Origin: Haliotis asinina | Lineage: Eukaryota > Mollusca > Gastropoda > Lepetellida > Haliotidae | Reading direction: 5' to 3' | Assembly (NCBI RefSeq): GCF_037392515.1 | Contig: NC_090291.1 | Coordinates: 17,635,501-17,699,500 of the forward strand | Length of the DNA stretch: 64,000 bases | Part shown: positions 1-12,687 of the stretch, in pieces | Numbering within the stretch: position 1 is the first letter of the stretch | Layout: each line of letters opens with the position of its first letter | Translations under genes and position numbers: made by a program | The notes under the pieces: generated by a model | Told to the model about the DNA's origin: nothing | Seen by the model: the letters and a program-made list of their open reading frames with translations, nothing else | Databases searched by the model: none

Positions 1-480
1 GAAACAGTTTTACTTAGGAGATAAACATCATGTGTTGGCCAATTTCCGGGTGTTATTGAGTATTTGAAGCACGGGAATGCATTTGGAACCGACGGCGTCA
101 GCCGGAGGTTTCAAATGAAATATTCCCGTGCTTCAAATACTCAATAACACCCGGAAATTGGCCAACACATGATGTTTATCGACATTGTAAACAAAAAAGT
201 AAACCAAAGGGGTTTTACTGTCTGCACTCGTTTACATCGAGTATGAGTACAGCAGTAAAGTGTCATCAGCAGGCCGTTTCAGCTGGTTCCCATGGTAGCA
301 TCTGGAGTTGCTCATTTGTGACGTCATTCTAACTTTACGTCACAATATGATTTGAATGACGTCCCCACTGTTGATGACACAACAAAACAATTGTTTACGT
401 GTAAATACGCAGTGAATAGTCTTGCAGTTTCCGGGAATCTAATACCATTTGATCATGTTTTTCAACCAATCAGATTACAG
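1..480 (+). repeat. Palindrome-tipped dispersed repeat, copy 1
   Basis: Arms at about 21-79 and 122-180 are near-perfect reverse complements separated by a 40-base loop. The repeat continues to about 480, just before a microsatellite. A second copy in opposite orientation is at 21150-21652. No coding potential is seen, so it looks like a non-autonomous foldback-type DNA element. It may extend beyond the window edge. Confidence 0.75.
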
Positions 481-496
481 AACACAGTGACTTTTT

Positions 497-633
497 TATG
501 TATGTATGTATGTATGTATGTATGTATGTATGTATGTATGTATGTATGTATGTATGTATGTATGTATGTATGTATGTATGTATGTATGTATGTATGTATG
601 TATGTATGTATGTATGTATGTATGTATGTATGT
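497..633. repeat. (TATG)n microsatellite
   Basis: About 34 uninterrupted copies of a 4-base unit. The open frames across it, rich in Met-Tyr-Val-Cys or Ile-His-Thr, are artefacts of the repeat. Confidence 0.98.
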
Positions 634-939
634 CAACACATCTACCAGGCTTTATATACATAGTCACTGTTTCCTGAACGTTCGAGCACATACGACCGTC
701 GCCATTAACGTAGAATTCACTCGTAGTCTCCTGGAAGTACGCTCTACTAATAAAAACAAACAAACTCAAAGGGACGTAACTTTAAAGTGCTACCCTGAAG
801 CCTGCTGCCAATGTACGTAAAACACTAAACATTTATGATACGAAATATGTCCCAATAATAATTATCACTTAATCAATATTAAAATTTACAGAAAATACAC
901 TCTCGTAACAACTAACAATAAGGCACTAGTACACCACCA
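634..939. other. No recognisable feature
   Basis: AT-rich single-copy-looking sequence between the microsatellite and a tandem repeat. I see no supported coding exon or repeat. Confidence 0.4.
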
Positions 940-1345
940 GATGTATCTATGTGCTAAGTTTGGTTTAGAAATAGTCGACAGTTTTGATGTTCTGGTCCGG
1001 AAAGGAGCACACCTATCAACTTCAGTCAAAGTCGAAATTGTTGCCATGGAAACGAAAAAGTACTTTATTTAGAATTCCAAAACTACTAAAAGGCCACAAT
1101 GCACAACCAGACAAATCTATGAAGAAGAAATATTGAAAGGTTTTATAGTTCTCTTCCAGAAAAGAACACTACCACCAAATTCAGTCAAAGTCAAACTTGT
1201 TGCCATGGAAACGCAAAATAATTTATTCAGAATTCAAAAACTACCCAAACGCACCAGTATACCAGCAGATCTATCTATGTACCAGGTTTGGAGAAGAAAA
1301 AGTGAACGGTTTTGAAGTTCTGTTCCGGAAAAAGAGAAATGTGCA
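940..1345. repeat. Degenerate tandem repeat, unit about 180 bp
   Basis: The motif TTCAGTCAAAGTC followed by TTGTTGCCATGGAAACG recurs at about 1020 and 1180. A block around GTTTTGATGTTCTGGTCCGG recurs in altered form at about 980, 1140 and 1310. This gives two to three diverged units with no coding potential. Confidence 0.6.
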
Positions 1346-1479
1346 TGGTCGCACTGGCGGACGGACGCAAGGACGGAATGATAAAAATATTAAGTGTGAA
1401 ATGGGGATATGTTATAACCAAGTTGTGCTTATAATCTCTAGTACGCAGAGTAGTGAAGATCCGGTTTAGAATTTCTCTT

Positions 1480-1690
1480 CAGTAACCATGCTTGTCGTTA
1501 GAGGCGACTAATGAGATGATAGGGTGGTTAGACTCGCTGAATTGGTTGACATGTCATCGTATCCAAGTTGCGTAGGACGACACTCATGCTATTAATCATT
1601 GGATTGTCTGGATCAGACTCGACTGTTTACAGACCGCCGTCATATTGCTGGAATCTGAAGACGGCGTTAAACAACGAACAACCGGTTTCT
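1480..1690 (+). repeat. SINE-like dispersed repeat (plus orientation)
   Basis: Shares the block around ATTGTCTGGATCAGACTCGA and TTTACAGACCGCC with sequences at 15845-15960 (plus) and 22455-22690 (minus). It ends in a GGCGTTAAACAAC tail resembling that of the tRNA-derived SINE at 13463. Non-coding. Confidence 0.7.
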
Positions 1691-2222
1691 GTGATTTGTT
1701 TGTCAGCCTTTCAACGTTTTGTAATATTTGTAATTGTTAATTGTTTCAGCCTAAAGTTTTGGCTGTAATTTGGTGGGATGTTGTACGGTTTGGATAGATA
1801 TCTTATTACTGATATATTTACAGACATGAGCTAGATTCTACCGTTTGTATGGCATTGGATTTGTTCTATAAAACAGTGATATCGTTTTGGAAACATGTCA
1901 GTAAGAGTATTTAAAAAATCATAAAAAAGCTTGCTGAACAAATTATGCCGCCGAATTAGATGTGCATGGTACATCTAATAACACTGATGTTAAACGAAAA
2001 ATGCAATTTTGGTACTTAATGTTATGTGCTTGGAATGAATTATAACGGAAATTAGAAGCAGAATAGGCAACAATGTGCTTTGTATAGTTTGTTAGTTTAC
2101 TATTGATATGATACCATTTCAATGCAAAGTACTTGTCGCTCTCTGTGACAAAGTGTCCTACCACGTAAGATATGTGCATCACAGTGGCTAATGCAAGATT
2201 TTGAAGGTTAGGGGAAATGCTC

Positions 2223-2267
<45 letters not shown>

Positions 2268-3278
2268 CAAAACAAAGAACCCCCCCGACACACACACACT
2301 ACTTTGCTACTGTGAAAATGGAAAAAGATGCCTTGTAGGACCTCCTTATCCAGTACGCAACGTCAGAGATCGAAGCAATTTGAAATGTTACTGATGGTGG
2401 GAGCATTCTTTTACTAGGAAACATAACCCATATTTTTAGTTCTGAAGCGATACATGTTTTATGTTTATTGTCTAAAATCTTCTCTGCCTCATAATGCTCT
2501 GAACATGGGCATGTATTAGTACTTTTAGGATGTCTGATCTGAGTGGAAAACTGTTATCTGGTGTTTGGTGTTTGTCCACGAGGCAGAATTAGCGAGATGA
2601 CTCAGTTTTAGAGCCGACGTTATACATACGGTTGTCTTGAGCAACACCATGGCCTCACTGAGTCTTACAATATTCCCCGTCACAAACACTATGACCCTGA
2701 CCAGTCTGTTTCTTAAATATAATTAAAAATAATTGAAAACTATTGTCTTGGAGATCGTATACAACATAAGCCGAGTTAGGTACCATGAACTCAATCCACT
2801 TACAATATGGGCCATATCAGAATATGGTGTCTGTGAGAGCTAGCCATGTTAAGGCGACGTTAATCTGTGCTAGCCCTCACGATGTAAGCAAGTGCCAGTA
2901 ATGATTTGATCGCGCAGTATGTCTGTGTATTGGCGGAAAAATTCTATTGCAACATATTCAGGCACCCGTATTGCGATACATTCTGAACTTAAGTGTTTGA
3001 CAGTAAGTACCACTAACTATACATACCGATCCTATTTTCTCCATTAGTCCCTTAACATATGTCTTATATATGGCTCTGAAAACAGCAATATCAAAACTAA
3101 GTTGCATAGTCAGGGATTCTATTTTCTTTTTAGCATTACATTATGCCGTTTTGTCATTGAATAAAGAAGTGAAAATTTTGTTGTGAATGAAATTTTAATT
3201 TAAAACATAAAGATAACCTCAAATATACCGGTTCTCAGAAATAGTATTGCAATATGTGTCGTTTGTAAAACGTATTGC
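1691..3278. other. Intergenic AT-rich DNA with an AC microsatellite
   Basis: Contains an (AC)n tract at about 2226-2264, followed by a short C run and more AC. I see no exon or conserved motif in the rest. Confidence 0.5.
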
Positions 3279-3568
3279 GATATAACGGTAATACCGTGCA
3301 CAGATATCATCACTTCAATGCGATACACGATATAACGGTAATACCGTGCACAGATATCATCACGTCAATGCGATACACGATATAACGGTAATACCGTGCA
3401 CAGATATCATCACGTCAATGCGATACACGATATAACGGTAATGCTGTGCACAGATATCATCACTTCAATGCGATACACGATATAACGGTAATACCGTGCA
3501 CAGATATCATCACTTCAATACGATACACGATATAACGGTAATACCGTGCACAGATATCATCACTTCAT
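3279..3568. repeat. 50-bp tandem repeat, about six copies
   Basis: Units start at 3279, 3329, 3379, 3429, 3479 and 3529 and differ by only one or a few bases. Each unit holds the interrupted palindrome CGGTAATACCG and a GATATCATCAC segment. The array lies downstream of the 3' end of the first transporter gene. Confidence 0.95.
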
Positions 3569-4897
3569 TGATACTGTTTCGGGTAACACCTTAGGCAATG
3601 AAAGGAATGTTGCAACGTATGGAACTGTGGCTTACAATTGCATATCTATATGTATTTCATCATGTAAATAAAACGCATAGTGGCATTTACACATAATCAT
3701 AAAATATTCTTAATTTTATTGCTGGTTCCCAAGGTTCCAATGTCATACGTACAAAACTGTGGTACATAGGATATACTTGATATACAGGTATTAAGCCAGT
3801 ATCAAATAAATAAACTTCATAAACGTTAAACCTAATATCTCTATTTAGACAATACAATATGAAAACAGGCTGTACATTGCCAACAACAGAGGGTAGATCA
3901 CCAGACAAGGGACGCAATTAATTATGAATGCATTCTAAAGTCATTGGAGTACTGGAAAGAGAAGGCCTCACTTATGATTGAAACGCTTCATCATTTAGCA
4001 TATATGATTTTCCACAAAGAATATTTCTTTCAGAGTGAAAGTTAGGTTTGGGTGCGTTTTCTTAATACTGCATGTGTAAATGTGTACACGTTGGCTTTGA
4101 CAAAGAATCACGCTGTTTATATGTTCAGTATTTGAATACCAGTAGCTTCCAACTCGCAATTGCCAAAATGTGATTCTTAATAACCCCTTTACACATCTGA
4201 GGCGGAATGAACCGGAATGTGCCGGAATGCTGTCGGAATGAAAATTTCTGGACATTCCTGGAAATTCGAACAGAATTCTAAAACTTCTTACTGGATTCCG
4301 GGAGTATGTAACTAATTGTGTCATGTCTTATGGTAACATGCCCGAGTGTTTTGAACATGTTCAAAATTTTCGAGGTACATTTGAAGTGGAAAAATATCGA
4401 ACGGCATATGAGGTGGATTCGAACTGCATTCTGTGTATTCTTACTGCATTCTAAGCATTCTGAATACATTCGAGGAATAATAGAGAAGACAACCACTTCC
4501 AAATGCTGTCAGAATGGCTCAAACGCACCTCGAATGAGTTGCAATGTATCTCGATTAGTGCTGGACTTCAGGTACATTTCTTCAAATGTATCTGAATATT
4601 TCGACTGAAGTTGAAATACAGCTCGATTGTAACCTGGAATACAGTCAGAACGTCCCGAATACTCCTCAAATGATCTCTGACGTCATCAGAACGCCGCCGA
4701 ATCACACAAAAACGTGAACACCTGTCACTGAAACGACTGATAACATTTGGGAGTCTCATTCTTATAAAGCTTGAAAAAACTGTATATGTTGGCATTCCCT
4801 TCCGATTGCAGTTCGAATTTTGGAAATATATTTTCAGCCTAATTCTCCTTGATTCCTGTCAATTTGAAATATGAGTGAAGTGGCCTTAAACAAAATA
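3569..4897. other. Intergenic, mostly unassigned
   Basis: Holds a short minus-strand LINE 3'-UTR scrap (about 3848-3912, matching the GCCAACAACAGAGGGTAGATCAC block of the LINE tails). At about 4190-4720 there is a low-grade array of GGAATG and CATTC-type words. No supported gene. Confidence 0.45.
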
Positions 4898-5394
4898 TTA
4901 ACATGAAATGTCGACTGTGTAATGGATTTACAGAGACTTTTCAACACCATGCCAGTGGATACCCTTCCTTGGCACAAAGAGCATATCTTAAAAGACATGA
5001 TGGCATGGCCTTTTACTACCGTCTCCGCCATGACTGGCTCCGAGATCCATCCATTGTACGACCCTGAACATGTTCCATGGCGTTATGGAAAATGTTTCCG
5101 TGGAACAGGTCCATATACAGCCTCAGAAAACCTTGTCCTGTTTAATAAAGTCAGTGAATTTACTATATATCACTGAATTTCTGTCCCTTTTGACAGCAAT
5201 GAGTTTGGCAAGATACAGGAAAAGTATGCTAAATATGCGGACCTCGCATTTGAAATGTCTCGCTTGCACCACAAGCACACTGTCGTGAGACTCCCCATTG
5301 TTCTCTGTGCCCTTCTGACACTCTGGGTAATGCAGGAGGCTGCAGTGTTGGGGAGTCCGCATATTCTTCGGAAAGTCCTTGGTGGGTTCGACTG
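4898..5394 (+). pseudogene. Decayed non-LTR retrotransposon ORF2, C-terminal end
   Basis: Read in two plus frames. The first part begins CRLCNGFTETFQHHASGYP then LAQRAYLKRH, resembling the zinc-binding C-terminus found after many LINE reverse transcriptases. After a break the frame from about 5195 reads KIQEKYAKYADLAFEMSRL, then PIVLCALLTL and LLGSPHILRKVL-like residues (actually VLGSPHILRKVL), as in the terminal segment of such ORFs. A stop at about 5090 and the frame change show it is dead. It is a different LINE family from the 45-63 kb elements. Confidence 0.65.
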
Positions 5395-5569
5395 ACCAGC
5401 GTTTCCTGGGAGAAGTCCCATTCGCTGTCTTGGCGGAGAACAGAGCCGGAGGGCAAGGGTCCTCGGCTGATGATGAACCTTACCAGCCTGACTGTGCCAG
5501 GATCATCAGAACACTCTCTGCCGCATATTATCTTTAATCTGTAAAACATATGAATAATAATACAGTGTA

Positions 5570-5760
5570 TATGTAGAGCGCCAGACTCCATGCACTAGTG
5601 CATGTTCAAAGCGCTGCAAATTTGTATCAGTATTACCCCCGATAACACAAGCTGCCTGCTAGACGCAAGAAGGTTATAGCCACATGACATATCCCATTCG
5701 GCACCCATTCCTTTCTGTGTGAAGAGGGGCAATTGTGAACAAACTCGCTGGTCTAAGGTG
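5570..5760. repeat. Dispersed repeat fragment
   Basis: The block around GAGCGCCAGACTCCATGCAC and GTGAAGAGGGGCAATTGTG resembles repeats seen widely in marine invertebrate DNA. A partial relative is at about 8030-8080 in this window. Non-coding. Confidence 0.4.
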
Positions 5761-6017
5761 ACACCACATGTATCTCAAATGTTTCTGTGTGATCATCCAT
5801 TTGAAGAAACAGTGTATATGTAAGAACGAGTGTGGCTGAATCTACAACGCATTGAAACGTGCTAAACTTCCCAAGCTGTATTTCTGTGAGAAAAACTACA
5901 AATGTGTTCCTCCGTCGTCACTTTTTTCCCATCAAAAATTTTAAAAAGTCTTACCGCCCTCGTTTTTTTTTCGAAAAAGAGAAACATTTATTTTTTTATG
6001 CAGCCTAACCAGGCCCT

Positions 6018-9000
6018 TCAGTTGGTGTCATTAATATATATCCTTCGTTGAGAAAGCTCTCCTTCAAGATAGATTATCCTGTGTTCTGTCCGAGCGGGGC
6101 CCCAGTCAGGGGACGGTTGACTTGCTACCTTCAGACGCTGTAAAACATTAAAAGGGCAATCGTGAACGTTCGACTGACTTCCAAGCATACTCTTCTCTGA
6201 ATTCTCTTGCCGCTAGCGAAAGTGATTGTTGTAAAGTTGTTGAAAATGTATTGGTCAGTCACACCACTAATTTGGAAACATATTGTTAGTCGCGAAACAA
6301 TGATCTTACATCATTCACCGATATACACAGAGGAACCAGGCATTTAATTACCTGTTCAACTATGGGGTGATATGACAAAGGAAGTAATTATAAGTAATTA
6401 TAAGCCTCAGCTTGAGTAACATTTCCCATTTTCCACAGTAGGAAATACAAAATCACTTAGTGATATGTTACACAACAAAGAAAGTGGTTCAGCAAAATGT
6501 AAATAAATTCACACTTGAAGCAAAAAGATTGCATTTCGAAAACTGTGGCTAAATTGTAAATATATTAGAAAATAGTGGCTAAAAATGTTAAAATGGTAAT
6601 AAAATACTACAGACTACAACCCATGAAGAAAGGCCGACGCTTCATAAGCTACTGCTAATTACCTGGCTCGTATATATCACCAACCCATGGTGTAATCTTG
6701 TCTTAACAATACCCTTTTGGGAAGGCTGTGTGAGAGTGAACCATTGGTCAAACACACATGGCGAGATTAACACGTGAAGAAAGAGAGTATGGCCGAAACG
6801 GGGGCTACAAAAGTCAAAACTGACAACATTGTCTAATAAATGAGGGTATATAATCAGTTAGATACAATCTGCAATCTCAATTTAAATAATTTACATTAAT
6901 ATCTAAATCAAACCACCACAAACATTTAGACATGAACTTTGACTGATAAATGTGTTCACTAGTTCTGACTTTTTGGAAATCGTATCTCACTCTATGAAAC
7001 TTACTGCACACCACTCAAGAAACATACTTGCATGATCGTCCCATCCTTCTGAACAACCTCGTAGATCAGCACCACCAGTACCGGTGCAGCCATGAAGACT
7101 GCCATGAGGATTCCAGCTATCTTGGCGGAAACAGGATATACGTAGGCTCCGTAACTAGGTGGGTCGTATTTGAAGAGAGACAGGATCAGACCTGCCTGAG
7201 AAACATATAGGAATTAACATCATGGGCGACACGATAACAAGAGAAAAGCGATCAGAGTCTTCCGAGAAACGGAGGGTAGTTCACAGAAAGTGATAGGAGA
7301 ACAGTATGGAGATGTCAATAGCTGTCGGTGGGCGTGTCGAACATCAAGAGATCCGAGACTTAACCTAACGAAACTGATAAGGCGGGGAGTTCCTGAAGAC
7401 AGACTAGGTTTACTTACAAACATGATGACAGGGGTGATGTACGATAGCAAAATGTTCAGCACCACAGGGGTTCTTCGCCCAAGCATCATTTCCACGTCCA
7501 AACTGAACCGCTTGGAACCTAAAGTGAACGTCCAGTGTTACACAGAATTCGTTATGTTACACATGACGAATCTGTAACGAATCGTAGGGATGGTCACTTT
7601 TTGTTTATCGCACATCTGAGCGACGTTTCGATGTAGATAAATTCCTAATTGTCATGGAAACGCTGATCTATACAAGAATGATCTATTCATTACATTCTGT
7701 GCTTCGTTATTGACTCATCAACGTTTGGAATGCCGATCAAACAAACAAAAATAACCTTGGGGATTGTGGAAAAGGTACCTTTACATCTCTTAGTGAATTC
7801 TGTATACGTAACCGGTATATGTAAAGGGAATGTATTTTAAGGAGGCTGGACGGTAAATGGTTCTCTCGAGTATTTCTGTTTGTTTTGAAATGTCACAACG
7901 CACATACTTGTACGATCGTAGGTGACAAGTTATAAATAGACTTTCTTATCACCGTCTGTATGGAATAACACGCCATATGAAAAGTCAGACTATAATCAAT
8001 ATTGATAACAAGTACATTTATAATGCGCCAAACTCCATTCAGTAGGTGATATAGCGCTCATAACGCTAAACCGTCTCAACATCGCTTGTTACACTGCTCT
8101 ACTAGATCTAACAAAGACCAGGAGGAGGTATCGTCAGGGAACCTTTGAGCGACCTATGACTGTCCAATCAAACGCGAGACGGCCGAACGGATTTACTCAG
8201 TCCTACAACGGCTACTGTTTTGGGTGTGGCGGGACATACAAAATTCACCAGTCACTGATCCCTCAACAAACACAACCTGCATGTAACAAAGATATTTGAC
8301 CTACAGTATATACGCTTATGGTTCTCTGATGACATGGTGACCATTAGCCGATATTTCTGGCATCCTTTAATATTGAAAAAATCAACACTTTTTTCAGTGA
8401 CTGTATTCCATATGCACCACCAATTAGCGATCGTACCGACAATAGCATTCTCAATCGTTCGGGTTCAAACCTTCTTGAGGTAAAAGTTCAAAAGGTGTGT
8501 GCGAATGTCCACTGTCGGGATGACTGGTCAGCACTCTCCATTTTCCGTAACTTGCAAGATCACTCGTCCCCCACTCGATGCTTCTTTTGCCAAAATATGA
8601 CAAACCAGTCAGCACTCGCGTAATGATCACAACTCTTTGCAAAAAGCAATCCCGACTACTTAAATCGTTTATGACTTTATGTTATGGCTTAGAAATAAAA
8701 AAATAAAAAATATCATATATCGTCATACTGAAAGTACTACGAACAAAGCTAACATTGCTGTGCTGTCTAAGGCGAACTTTTTGATAAGAAGAATGCGACT
8801 GACGATGGGAAATTCAAATACACACTCGTGTTGATGTAACGGCTCTCACTGTTCCAAGTGAGTGTATTTCTGGCAATCGTACGGGCTAATTATGGTCACT
8901 GTGCGTGCGCTTCTAACAGTTTTAGGAAATGTAATCATAAATCGCTACCAGTTTCAAGTCAATAATATTATATCTGTATGTAACTAATCAATTTCATCTG

Positions 9001-12000
9001 TCACACTTGACATATATTTCTTATCTCTAGGAATATTTTATCTGTCATTCATATCTTTTCTGTTATCTCCTGTGGATTTAATGTGACTGTTTTGTTTACC
9101 TTATAAACTGTTTGCATATTCAATAAGACAAATCTCTTTGTGATCATAAAACCTTATTCAGGAATATAACTGGACATATAACGTGAACCTCTGGTATTAA
9201 TATGTCTTTAACAGATATGATTTTCTCTTTTTTCTGTTATGTCAAGGAGGTTTAAATCTTCAAAAAAAAAAAAGAAGAAAAAAAAAGAAACAAAAAGGAA
9301 ACAAAAAACTCAAAAGAAAACAAACCAGAAAACATAACGAAACAATCAAAAACAGCAATATACTGTATGAGAACTTCGGTGATATTAAGTGCCACTGGAA
9401 TCAAACAGGCATAGAGTAGTTATCATTCCTGTTGTATGTCCTTAGCCAATACGAAATCCTTCCAGAGGGGCACGATTTGGTAAGGTATGTTCTGATTGGT
9501 CAATCTCAAAGGTTATCACACGTCACCTCCTTCTAAGGTTTGTTAGACTCAGGAGAGGAGTAAAGTTGGGTGATTTCCTGCACCTCGTTATAACACTGGC
9601 TGTTGTATTTTCAACACGTTGCAGCCTCTTGAACTTATCGTTTGATATACCGGTCAAGAGACTGTTGCAGTAATTCATTCGCAATAACACCAACGAGCAC
9701 ACAAAAGCATGGGCCGTGTTTGAGGGAAGGTGTGTGATAGCCCCGACGATTTGTAGCTGGTAGTGATAGGACATGATTGTACGTCTGATGTTAGCTGCCA
9801 TGCAGCATTCAACGTCAAAAGGACAGCAAAACTTGTCAGAAAACTGACTGTTAAACTTCCCAACATATACAGGCGTCCTTTACTTCGTCACGGTTGGTAC
9901 TAGTACTCACTAGCATTCATTTGGGCTTGAACATGATTGTTTGACTTCATTCATTGCGGCCTGTCATCAGTGGAGATCACGTTTCAAAACAACATGACAT
10001 TTCAGGGCAACCATGTTGATAAATTAACAGTTGGGTTTATTGTTTTAGCTAGTATTGTGCACAATGCAGCGGCTGCATCATTAGAAACGGGAAACCAAAT
10101 AACCTGAATATTCATTACCATAGACCCAGCTGATTACCACACACTCAAGACAACCAATCAGCAGCACACTGAAGGAGGAAGCGTACCAGTCTAACAGTTG
10201 GAAGAGGTAGACTCCACCCTTAAAGAAAGGGAGCAGGAATATATAATGGCGGACAACATAACTGCATGTTGTCCATACACATCTTATTAAAATTCACTCT
10301 CCTTTTCTTTTTCTTTGGATTTTCGCTAAGTAATATCAATGATTTTGGATTGGTATCGTTTCGTTTGCCTGTTAGTTTTGTTACGAGGGTGTGTTTTGTT
10401 TTTAATTTGTATAATCATTTATTAGGTGATGGTTATTATGGGTCACATTTTGCTTCATGTATGTTCAATGGCAACAGTATTTTAGAGGTACACATTTTAA
10501 GTAGTGCTTAGAGTTGTCTCCCTTGATTTAATCTTTTTTAAAAGTATGTAGTTTGACTGAAGTTTAACACGAGGCCGATCGAGAAGATTCTGGGGAAAAA
10601 CTGTTACAGTCACGCTTTGCTGGCGTGTTCAAGAATCTGTGTCAGTATACATAAAGGCTGGTTGTGTTGACGGGCACACACGAACTTTCACTGGATACAT
10701 CTGTTTGCTCGTCGTTTAAGGTCATGCCGTACTGCTCTCATTGTAATCAAGCCCCATTTAGTATTTCTGCTCTCACTGTAAATGGCAAGACTCTGGTGAA
10801 CTAATATTTGATATTTGTGACCCATTAATTAGATTTGTGACTCAACTGCATTGTTTTAGAAATCTGTATTGTGATTTATTGTCATTTGGTCATTGTTTGC
10901 TCAATATTATATATATTATACTGTATTACTGAATATTTTAGACTTGTCTAGTTTTAGAGTTTGCTGGTTCAGAGGAGAGTCTTATAACTTTATCATGGCA
11001 ATATATTAACCGTAACAGTTTATCTTCATCCAATTATAATTAGGTCTCAATTTTGAACAATAACTTGACCGGGTTGAGATGAAACATGTTTCAGAAACTC
11101 ATTTAACACTGTGATTGTAATAATATTCTTAACATGATTAATATTTCATATATGAAATAAGGTTTTCTTTGGAGGGATTGTCTTTAAATATACAATTGGA
11201 TGAACAGCCTACCCTCGTTGTGTACGGAATAGAAAGAAGGGAGAAAAAAACACATATTCCTGCTGTGATATGAACTCTTCTGAACTTCTGTCGTGGGAAC
11301 GCTTCTGAAAGTACTGCTATCAATGACTCAAGTGATCCAAACTGTCAAAAAAGCAAAATATATGTTACTATATGTATAATCTAAGAGCGGGTTATAGATA
11401 ACCAGCAACTGAGGGTTGATCACCGTACTAAGGTCCATGAGTACTTACAGTACCTTCATTACTGTAATGGAATATAATGGAACTGTTGTAAAAAAGAACA
11501 TGAAAACTGTTTCTGTATATCTGTACCTAAAAACCGTATCCAAATAACAAATATATAAAGGTTGGATTATACGGGAGATTCGGTCACGGCACTGTCAACA
11601 ATGTCATTGATATGAGCCAAAACAATGTAACCGGTGATGTGTTATGTAGCTTTTGCGTGAAATCAAGGAAAGTGTCTGTGATGGATACGATGCAATGTAA
11701 GTAGAATTATCAAGTGGTAAGGCAAGTAGTAACTTACAAGATAATTCGTATTTCCCCAATCCATCCCTCCCCAAGTGACAGATACTCCCAAGTTGAAGGA
11801 CGGGTCTTCTCCTCTTTCAGAAATTGTGGGACTAACAATGACAACGAATCCACTAATGTAGTGATTGAGTGAGTTAATATTTAACGTCACATCGGCAATG
11901 TCTCTGCCATATCGTGACGGGAACATAACACCGAAATGGAATATATGTGCATTATAAAAACCTGTCGACAAAGGACAGTAAAACAACTAGAATATAACAG

Positions 12001-12645
12001 AAAAGAATGTAACACTAGTAATTAGACCTAAAACAGTTTATCTATAGAGGACAATATAATATATATGTAGCGTGTGTCCAAAGAAATGACGTTACATATG
12101 TACATGTCGATATTTTATTATTAACTCGAAAATATACTAATCAAGAACTGTGAATAATGTATTTACCACTGTGTCGATTCCCAAAGATAGCAGCGTAAGG
12201 AAGAACAGGACTGACCACAGTTGTGGCAAAGGTAGCTGGGCTAAAGCTTCAGGGTAGATGATGAAACCAAGCCCTATTCCTGTCAACGGAACAATATAAA
12301 TCAATGGAACGACAACACAATTAAATACTTTCTCGTTGAATCTAAAATCAACAGGTTTTAGGAAACCCCACGTTGTCCTTGCAAACGTTGTAATTGGGAC
12401 GTCACTATATCGCGAGAATGAAATGTAGACTTACATCTAAAGTTTCGTTATGGATGGCTTACCTGAAGATACTACCTCCGACAAAGGTATCTTTGCCCCG
12501 TGAGCCATAAAACCAAGAGTAGAGAACATTACCAATCCACAGAATATACTGGTCGCCTCTCCCACGAGTGTCAGCAGTGCCACGTCTCTAAACCATGAAT
12601 ACAAAATAATCTATGATAATGAATAAGGGATAAGGGATGCCAGTA

Positions 12646-12687
<42 letters not shown>

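Noticed and set aside
352..820. Open frames of about 100 codons through the TATG repeat
   Set aside because: Frames on both strands are produced entirely by the microsatellite, with no codon bias or homology.
1943..2299. 118-codon minus-strand frame with a Cys-Val run
   Set aside because: The apparent cysteine-rich peptide is the AC microsatellite; the rest has no motif.
3279..3568. Possible CRISPR array
   Set aside because: Direct 50-bp tandem units with no variable spacers, in animal DNA.
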